From NCBI GenBank assembly GCA_934254815.1, contig CAKQME010000005.1, positions 1 to 64,000 on the forward strand: 64,000 nt of DNA, in the 5' to 3' direction. Shown piece by piece: positions 34,724-44,497 of this stretch. Source of the DNA: an uncultured Clostridia bacterium (GTDB taxonomy: Bacteria; Bacillota; Clostridia; Christensenellales; Borkfalkiaceae). Position numbers and translations under genes: made by a program. The notes beneath the pieces were generated by a model. That model did not search any database. It saw only the letters and a program-made list of their open reading frames with translations, and was not told the origin of the DNA. How positions within the stretch are numbered: position 1 is the first letter of the stretch; each line of letters begins with the position of its first letter.

Positions 34724-35452
34724 TTATGGCTTTATATATTCGAATATATAATTATCCGCGTATTTTTCGGCTTTGACTTTATCTTCTTCGTTTCGAATCG
34801 TCCAGCATATTACCCGTCTGTTTTTCTTCATCGCGCGGGATAACGGTATATATTTTACGTTCATGTTTATGAAATCCGGCTTAGACATAAAATTCAACAT
34901 TCCGTGAGCCAAAAGCCTGTCCGTAATAAATTTCATATCCTTATGCCTGTCCTGACAAATCAACTGACCGCGAATAAACTCAGGGCGTTTTTTTACAAAC
35001 TCAGCCATTATCGTCGGGTCAAAAGACTGAACGACGAACTCGCCTTTATATGTGTCGAGATACGGCAACGTCTTATCGACAATTATTCCCTTATCGCTCT
35101 GCGTTTTATACTCGATAACAAGCGGAACTTTACCGTTTACGAATTTTAAGAACTCTTTGAAAGTCGGTATCCTTTCGTTCGTTCCGCCCAATCTGAGTTC
35201 TTCTACTTCGGTAAACGTCATATCGTGAATATTTTTGTCTACGCCTGTCACGCGTTTTACGATTGCGTCGTGAAATACCACGGGAACGCGATCTTTGGTG
35301 AGCTGTATATCCATTTCAATCGGATAATTGTTTTTTATGGCGTTATCGAACGCTGCGAGACTGTTTTCGGGAATTTGTTCGTCATGAAGCCCCCTGTGGG
35401 CAACCGGGCGAGTCAAAAGCCAACTGTCGTCAGGAATTCTGTTTTTTTTCAT
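34724..35452 (-). CDS. Glycerophosphodiester phosphodiesterase
   Basis: 242 residues. HRGLHDEQIPENSLAAF (catalytic His and E-N), EMDIQLTKD and VFHD are the GDPD signature in order. No signal peptide or membrane segment, so it is cytosolic like UgpQ. It releases glycerol-3-phosphate from deacylated phospholipids, which would feed the GlpA-like enzymes encoded elsewhere in the window. GGGAGA precedes the ATG. Divergent from lepA. Confidence 0.92.
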   Translation of the reverse strand: MKKNRIPDDSWLLTRPVAHRGLHDEQIPENSLAAFDNAIKNNYPIEMDIQLTKDRVPVVFHDAIVKRVTGVDKNIHDMTFTEVEELRLGGTNERIPTFKEFLKFVNGKVPLVIEYKTQSDKGIIVDKTLPYLDTYKGEFVVQSFDPTIMAEFVKKRPEFIRGQLICQDRHKDMKFITDRLLAHGMLNFMSKPDFINMNVKYIPLSRAMKKNRRVICWTIRNEEDKVKAEKYADNYIFEYIKP

Positions 35453-35483
35453 ATATAATATCTCCCGTTTTTCTTCCGCGTTT

Positions 35484-35513
35484 ATTATACTCGCATTTCA
35501 GTCGCTTTGTCAA
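35484..35513 (-). promoter_or_regulatory. Promoter of the phosphodiesterase gene
   Basis: TTGACA (35513-35508), an 18-base spacer and TATAAT (35489-35484). Confidence 0.8.
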
Positions 35514-35556
35514 TCGATATAGATATATCTTTTTATTATAGCTATATATAAAATAC

Positions 35557-35585
35557 TTGATTTATTTTTATATTTTTAATATAAT
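35557..35585 (+). promoter_or_regulatory. Promoter of the lepA-hemW-dnaE-pfkA operon
   Basis: TTGATT (35557-35562), a 17-base AT-rich spacer and TATAAT (35580-35585). Transcription would start near 35592, with GGAGG 30 bases on, before the GTG start of lepA. Confidence 0.75.
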
Positions 35586-35624
35586 ATATACTTGGACAGT
35601 AATAAGAAATCGGAGGGCTAACAA

Positions 35625-37442
35625 GTGGCGAAACGGGCTAAAGACAACATAAGAAATTTTTGCATAGTCGCTCACATAGACCACGGCAAATCTACCCTTG
35701 CCGACAGAATAATGGAAATAACGGGTCAGGTCGCGGAACGCGATATGGAAGAACAATTGCTCGACTCGATGGATCTTGAACGCGAAAGAGGCATAACCAT
35801 AAAACTCACCCCCGTTCGTATGGCATATCACGCTAAAAACGGCAACGACTACATTTTCAACCTTATCGACACCCCCGGACACGTCGACTTCACTTATGAA
35901 GTTTCGCGTTCGCTTGCCGCATGCGAAGGAGCGATACTCATTGTCGACGCCACACAAGGCATCGAAGCGCAAACTCTGGCAAACTGCTATCTTGCGCTTG
36001 ACAACAATCTCGAAATCGTACCCGTAATAAATAAAATAGATCTCGCTTCCGCCGACCCCGACGGCACTGCGAAAGAAATAGAGGACGTTATAGGGCTTGA
36101 CGGCTCGGACGCGCCGAGAATTTCGGCTAAAAACGGAACTAATATTGATCAGGTTCTCGAACAGGTAGTAAAACTCGTTCCCCCGCCCGTCGGTGACGAC
36201 GACGCTCCGCTTTCCGCGCTGATTTTCGACAGTTACTACGATAATTTCAAAGGCGTAATATGTTTCGTGAGAATAATGGACGGAACGGTGGGCGTAGGTA
36301 CGCGTATTAAAACCTTTAACGGCAGCAAACAGTTCGACGTAACCGAGGTCGGTACGTTCAATCCGCATTTAGTACCTAAGAAAACGCTTTCTTCGGGCGA
36401 AGTAGGTTATATCGCCGCAAGCATCAAAAGCATAGAAGACGTCAACGTGGGCGACACTATAACCGACGCTAACCGCCCCGCCGAAAAACCGTTGCCCGGC
36501 TATAAAAAGGTTCAACCTGTCGTATTTTCGGGCATCTATCCGCTGGACGGTTCTAAATTCAACGATTTAAAGGAAGCCCTTTTAAAACTTAAACTAAACG
36601 ACGCTTCGCTGACGTTCGAACCGGATAATTCCGACGCGCTCGGCTTCGGTTTCCGTTGCGGATTTTTAGGGCTTTTGCATATGGAAATTATTCAGGAACG
36701 TATCGAAAGAGAATTCGACCTCGAAATAATAACCACCGCGCCGTCGGTTTCTTATCGTATTCATAAAACAGACGGCGAAGTTATAACGGTGGACAACCCC
36801 AGCAAATTCCCGGACGTATCCAACATCGACTACTGTGAAGAACCCGTCATTACGGCGGACATATATACCCCGCCCGATTACGTCGGCGCGATTATGGATT
36901 TATGCCAGGACAAACGCGGCGTATTTACCGACATGGTATATCTCGACGCAAAGCGAGTAAAACTCAACTACAAATTACCGCTTAACGAAATTATATTCGA
37001 CTTTTTCGACGGACTTAAAAGCAGAACGCGCGGCTACGCTTCTTTCGACTATGAAATTTCGGGTTACGAAAAAAGCGAACTCGTGAAACTCGATATGCTC
37101 CTGAACGGCGAGGTCTGCGACGCGCTTTCGATAATCGTTCACAAGGACAAAGCTTACGCACGCGGAAGAGCGTTGGCGGAAAGACTTAAAGAAGTTATTC
37201 CACGCCAACTCTTCGAAATCCCCGTGCAGGCGGCGGTCGGAGGCAAAGTTATAGCAAGAGAAACCATAAAAGCCATGAGAAAAGACGTTCTTGCCAAATG
37301 CTACGGCGGAGATATCACAAGGAAGAAAAAACTGCTTGAAAAACAAAAAGAAGGCAAAAAGAAAATGCGTCAGTTAGGTTCGGTAGAAGTACCGAGCGAA
37401 GCGTTTATGTCTATTCTTAAAATCGACAGTTCGGACAAGTAA
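35625..37442 (+). CDS. lepA: Elongation factor 4 (LepA)
   Basis: 605 residues, family-standard. [13 protein letters not shown] (G1), DTPGHVDF (G3) and NKIDL (G4), with the unique C-terminal domain ending in the basic [21 protein letters not shown]. LepA is a ribosomal GTPase affecting initiation and back-translocation. The start is a GTG with GGAGGG 9 bases upstream. hemW follows after 2 bases, the standard Firmicute pair. Confidence 0.96.
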   Translation: MAKRAKDNIRNFCIVAHIDHGKSTLADRIMEITGQVAERDMEEQLLDSMDLERERGITIKLTPVRMAYHAKNGNDYIFNLIDTPGHVDFTYEVSRSLAACEGAILIVDATQGIEAQTLANCYLALDNNLEIVPVINKIDLASADPDGTAKEIEDVIGLDGSDAPRISAKNGTNIDQVLEQVVKLVPPPVGDDDAPLSALIFDSYYDNFKGVICFVRIMDGTVGVGTRIKTFNGSKQFDVTEVGTFNPHLVPKKTLSSGEVGYIAASIKSIEDVNVGDTITDANRPAEKPLPGYKKVQPVVFSGIYPLDGSKFNDLKEALLKLKLNDASLTFEPDNSDALGFGFRCGFLGLLHMEIIQERIEREFDLEIITTAPSVSYRIHKTDGEVITVDNPSKFPDVSNIDYCEEPVITADIYTPPDYVGAIMDLCQDKRGVFTDMVYLDAKRVKLNYKLPLNEIIFDFFDGLKSRTRGYASFDYEISGYEKSELVKLDMLLNGEVCDALSIIVHKDKAYARGRALAERLKEVIPRQLFEIPVQAAVGGKVIARETIKAMRKDVLAKCYGGDITRKKKLLEKQKEGKKKMRQLGSVEVPSEAFMSILKIDSSDK

Positions 37443-37444
37443 TT

Positions 37445-38554
37445 ATGAGCGGAATTTATGTACACATACCGTTTTGCAAAAGCAAATGTATATACTGCGA
37501 CTTTGCTTCTTACCCCAAAGAGACAGGCAAAGCCGAGTTATATTTCGCCTGCCTTTACAAAGAAATGAAAGGCAGAGCCGAACAACTTAAAAATTATATT
37601 TTCGACACCGTCTATTTCGGCGGCGGAACTCCGTCTTTCGTAGACGAAAAATATATATTCGGCGCGATGAAACAACTTAGAAATTACTACAAAATATCCG
37701 ACAACGCCGAAATAACTCTGGAGCTTAACCCCGGCACTATTTCGCCCGAAAAAGTGCGTTGTTACAAAAAAGCGGGGTTTAACCGTTTCAGCATAGGTCT
37801 GCAAAGCGCGGACGACGACATGTTGAGAAAGCTTAACAGAATACACACCGCCAAAGACTTTTTATACGCGACCGAACTTCTTAAAAACGAAAATATGAGC
37901 GCGGACGTAATGATAGGGCTTGAAGATCAGACAAAGGAAGACGTTAAAAACACTATCGACCTTGCCGTTAAAGGCGGAGTAAGCCATATTTCCTGTTACG
38001 CTTTAAAACCCGAAGAAGGCACTATTATGTACGGCAAGTATTTAAACGGCGATCTGCCCGACTGTGACGAGGTTGCGGATTTATACGATTTTGCCGTAGA
38101 TTATCTTGAAAAAAACGGCTTTCATCGCTACGAAGTATCTAATTTCGCCAAAGACGGATTCCGTTCCCGCCACAATATGAACTACTGGCAACGCGGAGAA
38201 TACATAGGATTTGGAGTTTCCGCTTCTTCGTTTATAGGCGAAAGGCGTTTTACCAACACCGAAAAAATCGACGAATATACAGCCTGTATTTTACGCAACA
38301 AAGTTGCGGAAATTTTCAGCGAAGAAATAGAGGGAGACGAGCGCGAATTCGAGTTTATAATGCTTGCGCTTCGCACTACAGACGGGATTTCGTTCGACGA
38401 ATTTAAAAAACGTTTCGGCTCGGATTTTAAAGAAAAATATCGCGATAAGATTCGTTTATCCGAAAAATATCTCGATATAACCGACGAAAGACTTTCGATT
38501 AAACCCGAATATCTATTCGTACAAAACGACATAATAATCAACTTTATGGATTAA
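37445..38554 (+). CDS. hemW: HemW, radical-SAM heme chaperone
   Basis: 369 residues. The radical SAM cluster is C11-C15-C18 (CKSKCIYCDF); YFGGGTPS and EVSNFAKDGF are HemW/HemN family blocks. HemW lacks the extra N-terminal part of coproporphyrinogen III dehydrogenase and binds heme for insertion into respiratory proteins. No heme biosynthesis genes are in view. It is co-transcribed with lepA. Confidence 0.92.
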   Translation: MSGIYVHIPFCKSKCIYCDFASYPKETGKAELYFACLYKEMKGRAEQLKNYIFDTVYFGGGTPSFVDEKYIFGAMKQLRNYYKISDNAEITLELNPGTISPEKVRCYKKAGFNRFSIGLQSADDDMLRKLNRIHTAKDFLYATELLKNENMSADVMIGLEDQTKEDVKNTIDLAVKGGVSHISCYALKPEEGTIMYGKYLNGDLPDCDEVADLYDFAVDYLEKNGFHRYEVSNFAKDGFRSRHNMNYWQRGEYIGFGVSASSFIGERRFTNTEKIDEYTACILRNKVAEIFSEEIEGDEREFEFIMLALRTTDGISFDEFKKRFGSDFKEKYRDKIRLSEKYLDITDERLSIKPEYLFVQNDIIINFMD

Positions 38555-38559
38555 CCGCA

Positions 38560-41500
38560 ATGAGTAATTTCGTACACTTACACGTTCATACCGAATACAG
38601 CATTCTCGACGGAGCGGCAAGAATAGCTTCCGTCACAAAAAGAGCCAAAGCTCTCGGAATGCCGGCTTTAGCCATCACCGACCACGGCAATATGTACGGC
38701 GCGGTCGCCTTTTTCGACGCTTGCGACAAAGTAGGCATAAAAGCAATAATCGGCACGGAATTTTACCTTTGCGACGATTTATATAAACATGAAGGTAAAC
38801 CGAAACTAAATCACTTAGTGCTTATCTGCAAAGACGAAACAGGATATAAAAACATCTCGTTACTGAACGCAATAGCTTTCCGCGACGGATTTCATTACAA
38901 GCCGAGAATCGACCGTAAAACGCTTGAACAACACCACGAAGGGCTAATCTGTCTTTCGGCTTGTCTTGCGGGCGAAATTCCGAGAGCTATCGTCGCGAGA
39001 GAATTCGACGAGGCGGAAAAACTCGTTCAATGGTATAAAAATCTCTTCGGAGAAGATTTCTACCTCGAAATGCAGGATCACGGCATACCCGAACAGATAG
39101 AAGTAAACAAATATCTGCGCATATATGCAAAGAAATACAACATTAAATTAGTCGCGACAAACGACGTTCACTACGTCGAAAAAGACGACGCCAAATCGCA
39201 GGACGTTCTGCTCTGCGTTCAGACAGGCGCCGACTACGACGACCCGAACAGAATGCGTTTTCCGTGCGACGAGTTCTATCTTAAAACCGAAGAGGAAATG
39301 GCTGCGCTTTTCCCCGACGAACCGGAAGTTCTGACGAACACGCTTGAAATTTGCGACAAATGCACGTTTCAGTTTGTATACGGGCATTATATGTTCCCGC
39401 ACTATTACCCAGAAACGGGAGAAGAACCGCTTGTCTATATACGCAACCTGATAGACGAGGGCATAAAAAAGAAATACGGAGAAGAAACGCCGGAAATTCG
39501 CGAGCGTATCGAAAGCGAATTGGCGGTCATCAAAAAACAAGGGTTTATAGAATACTTCCTGATAGTCTGGGATTATATAAACGCCGCGAGAAATATGGGA
39601 ATTTCGGTCGGTCCGGGGCGTGGCTCGGGCGCAGGTTCGATCGTCGCTTATCTTATAGGCATAACCAATATCGACCCGTTAAAATACGACTTATACTTCG
39701 AACGTTTCTTAAACCCCGAACGTGTTTCCGCTCCCGATTTCGACGTAGACTTCGAAGATAGCAGACGACAGGAAGTTATCGAATACGTCCGCAGAAAATA
39801 CGGTTACGACAGAGTTTGTAAAATCGTAACTTTCGGCACAATGGCGGCTAAAAACGCCGTTAAAGACGTGGCGCGCGTTCTTAAGCTACCCTACTCAGAG
39901 GCCGACAGAGTTACGAAAGCCATTCCGAACAAGTTAGTGGCGCGAAATGCCAAAGGCGACGAGTTTGACCTTAAACGCCCGAATATTTTAATGAAAGTAT
40001 TCGGCAAATATCATCCGAAAGAAACCGACAAAGATTACGGCGTGGACTATTCCGTAAAAGAACTCGTTCAAATGTATAACGACGACCCCGAAATAGCAAG
40101 GATCGTCGACATAGCGATGAAGCTGGAAGATTCGCCGCGTCAGGCAAGCACGCACGCGTGCGGCGTTATAATCGGTGCGGACATACTCGACCAGCATATG
40201 CCGCTCGGCAGAAACGGCGAAGATATTACGAGCCAGTATACAGGCGTAGAACTCGAACATCTCGGTTTCCTGAAAATGGACTTTTTAGGACTCCGAAACT
40301 TATCCGATATTAAAATGGCTATCGAATACGTCAAAGAAAATTACGGCGTAGAGATAGATTTCGACAAAAGCACTTACGACGACCCGAAAGTTTTCGCTTT
40401 ACTTTCCACAGGAAACACAAAAGCGATATTTCAGGTAGAATCAGGCGGTTTCCAGCGTTTCTTGCGTGAACTTAAACCGACCTGTATAGAAGACATAGTC
40501 GCTGCGGTTTCGCTTTACCGCCCCGGGCCTATGGATTCGATACCCAAATTCGTAAAGTGCAAGCATAACCCCGAACTCGTCACGTTCGCTCACCCGCTCT
40601 TAGAGCCTATACTTAAACAGACTTACGGCTGTATAGTCTATCAGGAGCAAGTTATGAAAATAGTTCAGGCTCTTGCGGGATATACGCTCGGTCAGGCGGA
40701 TATGGTTCGTCGTATGATGGGTAAAAAGAAAGTCGACGATATGATTAAAGAAGAAGTCATATTCATTCACGGTAAGCCCGAAACCGTTGACCACGGAAAA
40801 GTTTCAACGGCTATTGACGGTTGCCTGAAACGCGGCGTTTCGGAAGAAGTTGCGCATGCGGTATGGAACGAAATGAAAGACTTCGCAAAATACGCGTTCA
40901 ACAAATCGCACGCCGCGGCGTACTCGCTCGTCACATATCAGACCGCATATTTAAAGACTTACTACGAAGCCGAATTTCTTACGGCGGTTTTAAACAACCG
41001 TATAACAAACATTGAGGAAATTCAAAACTACGTCACTTACGCCAAAGAAGAGGGAATCCCCGTACTGCCGCCGGATATAAACGAGAGCGTCGGATTTTTC
41101 AAGGTTAAAGACAAAAAAATACGTTACGGTCTGGCGGCAATAAAAGGCATAGGCTTATCGGCAATAGAAAGTATCGTCGCAGAGAGAGAAGCTCACGGCA
41201 AATATACCTCGTTTGAAAACTTTATCTCGCGTTGCGAAAGCAAAGTTTTAAACAAGCGTCTGGTTGAAAACCTTATTTATGCGGGCGCGTTCGACATATT
41301 CGGCAAATTCAGAACTCAGCTTATCGGCGTAAGCGAACAGCTTATCGAGCGGGTTTCGATAATAGCAAAACAGCGCGAAAGCAATCAGATGAGTTTATTC
41401 GGTGACCTTATCAAAGAAGATACGACGTTCAACGTGACCTACCCCAACCTTAAAGAATACGATCATAAAACGAAGCTGTCGCTTGAAAAAAGCGTGGTGG

Positions 41501-42132
41501 GCGTTTACGTCACGGGGCATCCGCTGGACGGGTATGCCGATAAATTCAAAGATTGCACATTCGACACGAGTTTGCTTTTAAACACCGAAGAGGACGAAGA
41601 CGGCAATACCGTATATTCCGACATCAAAAACGATATGCAAGTCTATTTAGGCGGTATCATTACCGGAATAAGCAAAATCGTGACGAAATCAGGTTCGAAT
41701 ATGATATTCGCAACCGTCGAAGACAGATACGGCGCGGTAGAATGCGTATTCTTCCCGAAAAAATACGAAAAATACCGCAGCATCGTAAAGGAAGAACAAC
41801 TCATCAAAATTCACGGCAGACTGCAAATCCGCGACGATAAAATTTCGGTATCGGTAGATAAAGCAGAAAGCGTAAACGAAACAATCGATACAGAAGTTGC
41901 CGACAAGCAGGAACAGCGGGAATTTTTGGGTATTATTCTTGACGAAGAAACGGAAAATTGCAAAGACGAGTTACTGGACGTTCTTTCGACCTACCCCGGC
42001 GACATTACCGTATATTTCAAAATTAAAGGCAAAAACTATAAAATGGATAAAAAAGTACGCAATTGCAGAGGACTTGTGAACGAACTTATGTCGATAGTCG
42101 ACGAAGATAAAATCAAGTTTTTCAAAGCGTAA
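38560..42132 (+). CDS. dnaE: DNA polymerase III subunit alpha (DnaE)
   Basis: 1190 residues. N-terminal PHP domain (HLHVHTEYSILDGA...ITDHGNMYG), polymerase palm with the PDFDVDFED acids and the GPGRGSGAGS motif, a fingers region with YRPGPMD, a helix-hairpin-helix (GLAAIKGIG) and a C-terminal OB fold (~1000-1100). This is the DnaE1/DnaE3 class; Firmicutes also have PolC for bulk synthesis. The ATG at 38560 follows hemW by 5 bases and has almost no ribosome binding site, so translation is probably coupled. Confidence 0.95.
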   Translation: MSNFVHLHVHTEYSILDGAARIASVTKRAKALGMPALAITDHGNMYGAVAFFDACDKVGIKAIIGTEFYLCDDLYKHEGKPKLNHLVLICKDETGYKNISLLNAIAFRDGFHYKPRIDRKTLEQHHEGLICLSACLAGEIPRAIVAREFDEAEKLVQWYKNLFGEDFYLEMQDHGIPEQIEVNKYLRIYAKKYNIKLVATNDVHYVEKDDAKSQDVLLCVQTGADYDDPNRMRFPCDEFYLKTEEEMAALFPDEPEVLTNTLEICDKCTFQFVYGHYMFPHYYPETGEEPLVYIRNLIDEGIKKKYGEETPEIRERIESELAVIKKQGFIEYFLIVWDYINAARNMGISVGPGRGSGAGSIVAYLIGITNIDPLKYDLYFERFLNPERVSAPDFDVDFEDSRRQEVIEYVRRKYGYDRVCKIVTFGTMAAKNAVKDVARVLKLPYSEADRVTKAIPNKLVARNAKGDEFDLKRPNILMKVFGKYHPKETDKDYGVDYSVKELVQMYNDDPEIARIVDIAMKLEDSPRQASTHACGVIIGADILDQHMPLGRNGEDITSQYTGVELEHLGFLKMDFLGLRNLSDIKMAIEYVKENYGVEIDFDKSTYDDPKVFALLSTGNTKAIFQVESGGFQRFLRELKPTCIEDIVAAVSLYRPGPMDSIPKFVKCKHNPELVTFAHPLLEPILKQTYGCIVYQEQVMKIVQALAGYTLGQADMVRRMMGKKKVDDMIKEEVIFIHGKPETVDHGKVSTAIDGCLKRGVSEEVAHAVWNEMKDFAKYAFNKSHAAAYSLVTYQTAYLKTYYEAEFLTAVLNNRITNIEEIQNYVTYAKEEGIPVLPPDINESVGFFKVKDKKIRYGLAAIKGIGLSAIESIVAEREAHGKYTSFENFISRCESKVLNKRLVENLIYAGAFDIFGKFRTQLIGVSEQLIERVSIIAKQRESNQMSLFGDLIKEDTTFNVTYPNLKEYDHKTKLSLEKSVVGVYVTGHPLDGYADKFKDCTFDTSLLLNTEEDEDGNTVYSDIKNDMQVYLGGIITGISKIVTKSGSNMIFATVEDRYGAVECVFFPKKYEKYRSIVKEEQLIKIHGRLQIRDDKISVSVDKAESVNETIDTEVADKQEQREFLGIILDEETENCKDELLDVLSTYPGDITVYFKIKGKNYKMDKKVRNCRGLVNELMSIVDEDKIKFFKA

Positions 42133-42180
42133 CACATATTTAACAAATCAAAAAACGTTTTTAACGGAGGTAAAAATACT

Positions 42181-43140
42181 ATGAACAAAATTGCAATTTT
42201 AACAAGCGGCGGCGACGCGCCCGGCATGAACGCATGTATCAGAGCGGTTGTAAGAAGCGCGATAAACAACGGGCTTGAAGTGTTCGGAATCGAAAGAGGC
42301 TATAATGGACTCGTAAATAACGAAATTTTCCAGATGAACACAAATTCCGTCTGCGATATCATTCAGCGCGGCGGCACGATACTCAAGACGGCAAGATGCC
42401 TTGAATTCAAAGACCCCGACGTAAGAAAAAAAGCTGCCGACAATCTTAAAAAACTCGGCGTCGAGGGACTTGTCGTAATCGGCGGCGACGGTTCGTTCAC
42501 AGGAGCTAAATTGCTCTCCGACGAACAAGGAATAAACGTAGTCGGAATACCCGGCACCATAGACAACGACCTCGCCTACACCGACTACACTCTCGGTTTC
42601 GACACTGCAGTAAACACCGTTCTCTGGGCAATAAACGCACTTCGCGACACGATGACTTCTCACGACAGAGTATCTCTTGTTAAAGTTATGGGCAGACGCT
42701 GCGGCGATATCGCGCTTTATGCGGGCATTTGCGGCGGAGCGGAATATATTCTTGTACCCGAAGTTCCTTACGACATTCAAAAAATTGCCAATGAAATAAA
42801 AGCGAACCGCGAAAAAGGCAAGACCGCAAACGTAATAGTTCTTGCCGAAGGCGCAGGCAACGAAAACGAAATCAAAACCGTAGTATCGGTCATTTCAGGG
42901 TCCGACGTAAAAATAACCACCCTCGGTCATATTCAGCGCGGAGGTTCGCCCTCTATGGCGGATCGCATGCTCGCCGCCAAATTCGGCGTAAAAGCAGTTG
43001 AACTTCTCATGGCGGGTAAAACCAACCGCGTTATCGGTTGCCACGGACAAAAGACAATCGACCTCGATATAACCGAAGCTCTTTCGATGAAGAAAGACAT
43101 CGACAAAAATCTTTACGCTATGGCTTCGAAGCTCTGCTAA
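42181..43140 (+). CDS. pfkA: ATP-dependent 6-phosphofructokinase
   Basis: 319 residues, standard PfkA length. SGGDAPGMNACIRA, VIGGDGSFTGA (Gly at the ATP/PPi-determining position, so ATP type) and GIPGTIDND (Gly before the TIDND block, also ATP type), and HIQRGGSPSMADR. CGGAGGT precedes the ATG by 8 bases. It follows dnaE in many Clostridia. It makes fructose-1,6-bisphosphate, committing sugar to glycolysis. Confidence 0.95.
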   Translation: MNKIAILTSGGDAPGMNACIRAVVRSAINNGLEVFGIERGYNGLVNNEIFQMNTNSVCDIIQRGGTILKTARCLEFKDPDVRKKAADNLKKLGVEGLVVIGGDGSFTGAKLLSDEQGINVVGIPGTIDNDLAYTDYTLGFDTAVNTVLWAINALRDTMTSHDRVSLVKVMGRRCGDIALYAGICGGAEYILVPEVPYDIQKIANEIKANREKGKTANVIVLAEGAGNENEIKTVVSVISGSDVKITTLGHIQRGGSPSMADRMLAAKFGVKAVELLMAGKTNRVIGCHGQKTIDLDITEALSMKKDIDKNLYAMASKLC

Positions 43141-43162
43141 GAAGTATCAACGGAGTTTACGA

Positions 43163-44395
43163 ATGAAAAATTTAAAAGGCAGATGTATTTTCGCGCAATC
43201 GGGCGGACCTACGTCGGTTATAAACGCAAGCATGGCGGGCGGAATTACGGAAGCTCTTAAAAATCAAGCCGTAACGGGCGTTTTATGCGCCCATCACGGC
43301 ATAAAAGGCGTATTGAACGAGGACTTTTTCGATATGTCGAAAGAGGACGAGGAGGAATTACTCGCCCTCAGAAACACTCCCGCTTCGGCTTTTGGTTCGG
43401 TCAGGTACAAACTTAAAGATTTTACCGATGACGAGACGGATTATAAACGTATTCTCGATATCTTTAAAAAATACGACGTCCGTTATTTCTTCTACAACGG
43501 CGGAAACGATTCGATGGATACCTGCGATAAAATATCCCGTTATATGCAAAAAATCGGATACGAAGTCAACGTTATAGGCATACCAAAAACGATAGACAAC
43601 GATCTGGTCGGTACGGATCACTGCCCCGGATACGGCAGCGCGGCGAAATATATCGCAACAAGCATTGCGGAAATAAACCGCGACGCTCAGATTTATTACA
43701 GTCCGCTCGTAATAATAGTCGAAATAATGGGCAGAAACGCAGGTTGGCTTACCGCCGCGGCAAGTCTCGCGTCGATAAACGGCGACGGAGCCGATCTTAT
43801 ATATCTGCCCGAAATAGAGTTTTCGAAAGAAAAATTTCAAGCAGACGTCAAAGCCGTAGTCGAAAAGAAACAAAAGTGCGTAGTCGCCGTTTCGGAAGGC
43901 GTGCGGTTTTCCGACGGAAGATATGTCGGTGAAGACAGTTCGGCTACCGATATTTTCGGACACTCGCAGCTCGGAGGCGTTTGCGGGATACTTAAAAATT
44001 ACGTAAAAGAACTCGGCATAAAATGCAAAGCGATAGAACTTAACATTTTACAACGCTGCGCGGCTCATTGCGCTTCCGAAACCGATATAGAAGAAGCTTT
44101 CGAAGCCGGCAGACAAGCCCTTTTATATGCCGTAAACGGTGAAACCGACAAAATGGTAAGTTTTATAAGGAACGAACAGCCGCCTTACTCGCTTACATAC
44201 AGTTTAGAGCCGCTTACGATAACCGCCAACGCGGAAAAAAGAATACCGTCAGAATGGATAAACGCCGACGGCGTATCGCTTAATAAAAATTTTACCGACT
44301 ATGCTCTGCCTTTAATTTTGGGCGAACCGTCGCCAAGAATAAAAAACGGATTGATTTCTTACGCGAAATTAAAGTTTGAAAAATTTAAATTATAA
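43163..44395 (+). CDS. PPi-type 6-phosphofructokinase
   Basis: 410 residues, longer than pfkA. The nucleotide region is YNGGNDSMDT, with Asp at the site that is Gly in ATP enzymes, and IPKTIDND has Lys for Gly; both changes mark pyrophosphate-dependent enzymes. HCPGYGSAAKY fits that clade too. It lies 22 bases after pfkA with its own GGAG, so both are made together. The enzyme would run glycolysis reversibly and save ATP. PPi use is inferred from these residues. Confidence 0.88.
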   Translation: MKNLKGRCIFAQSGGPTSVINASMAGGITEALKNQAVTGVLCAHHGIKGVLNEDFFDMSKEDEEELLALRNTPASAFGSVRYKLKDFTDDETDYKRILDIFKKYDVRYFFYNGGNDSMDTCDKISRYMQKIGYEVNVIGIPKTIDNDLVGTDHCPGYGSAAKYIATSIAEINRDAQIYYSPLVIIVEIMGRNAGWLTAAASLASINGDGADLIYLPEIEFSKEKFQADVKAVVEKKQKCVVAVSEGVRFSDGRYVGEDSSATDIFGHSQLGGVCGILKNYVKELGIKCKAIELNILQRCAAHCASETDIEEAFEAGRQALLYAVNGETDKMVSFIRNEQPPYSLTYSLEPLTITANAEKRIPSEWINADGVSLNKNFTDYALPLILGEPSPRIKNGLISYAKLKFEKFKL

Positions 44396-44414
44396 CTTAA
44401 ATTTCGATATAACA

Positions 44415-44450
44415 AAATCTCCGCCGCTATTTTGCGGCGGAGATTTATTG
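44415..44450 (+). terminator. Terminator of the lepA...PPi-pfk operon
   Basis: A perfect 13-bp stem AAATCTCCGCCGC (44415-44427 with 44434-44446) with a 6-base loop, followed by TTTATT. Confidence 0.85.
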
Positions 44451-44494
44451 AGCCACCGGCGATTGCGTTTTAACGCAATCGCCGGTGGCTCAAT
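44447..44494. repeat. 48-bp near-perfect palindrome
   Basis: A 23-bp perfect inverted repeat (44447-44469 with 44472-44494) separated by only two T, directly after the operon terminator and 4 bases before the GH31 stop. On the minus strand it could work as the GH31 terminator, but it is followed by AATAAATC rather than T's. It is much longer than the other stems of the window. Confidence 0.8.
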
Positions 44495-44497
44495 AGT

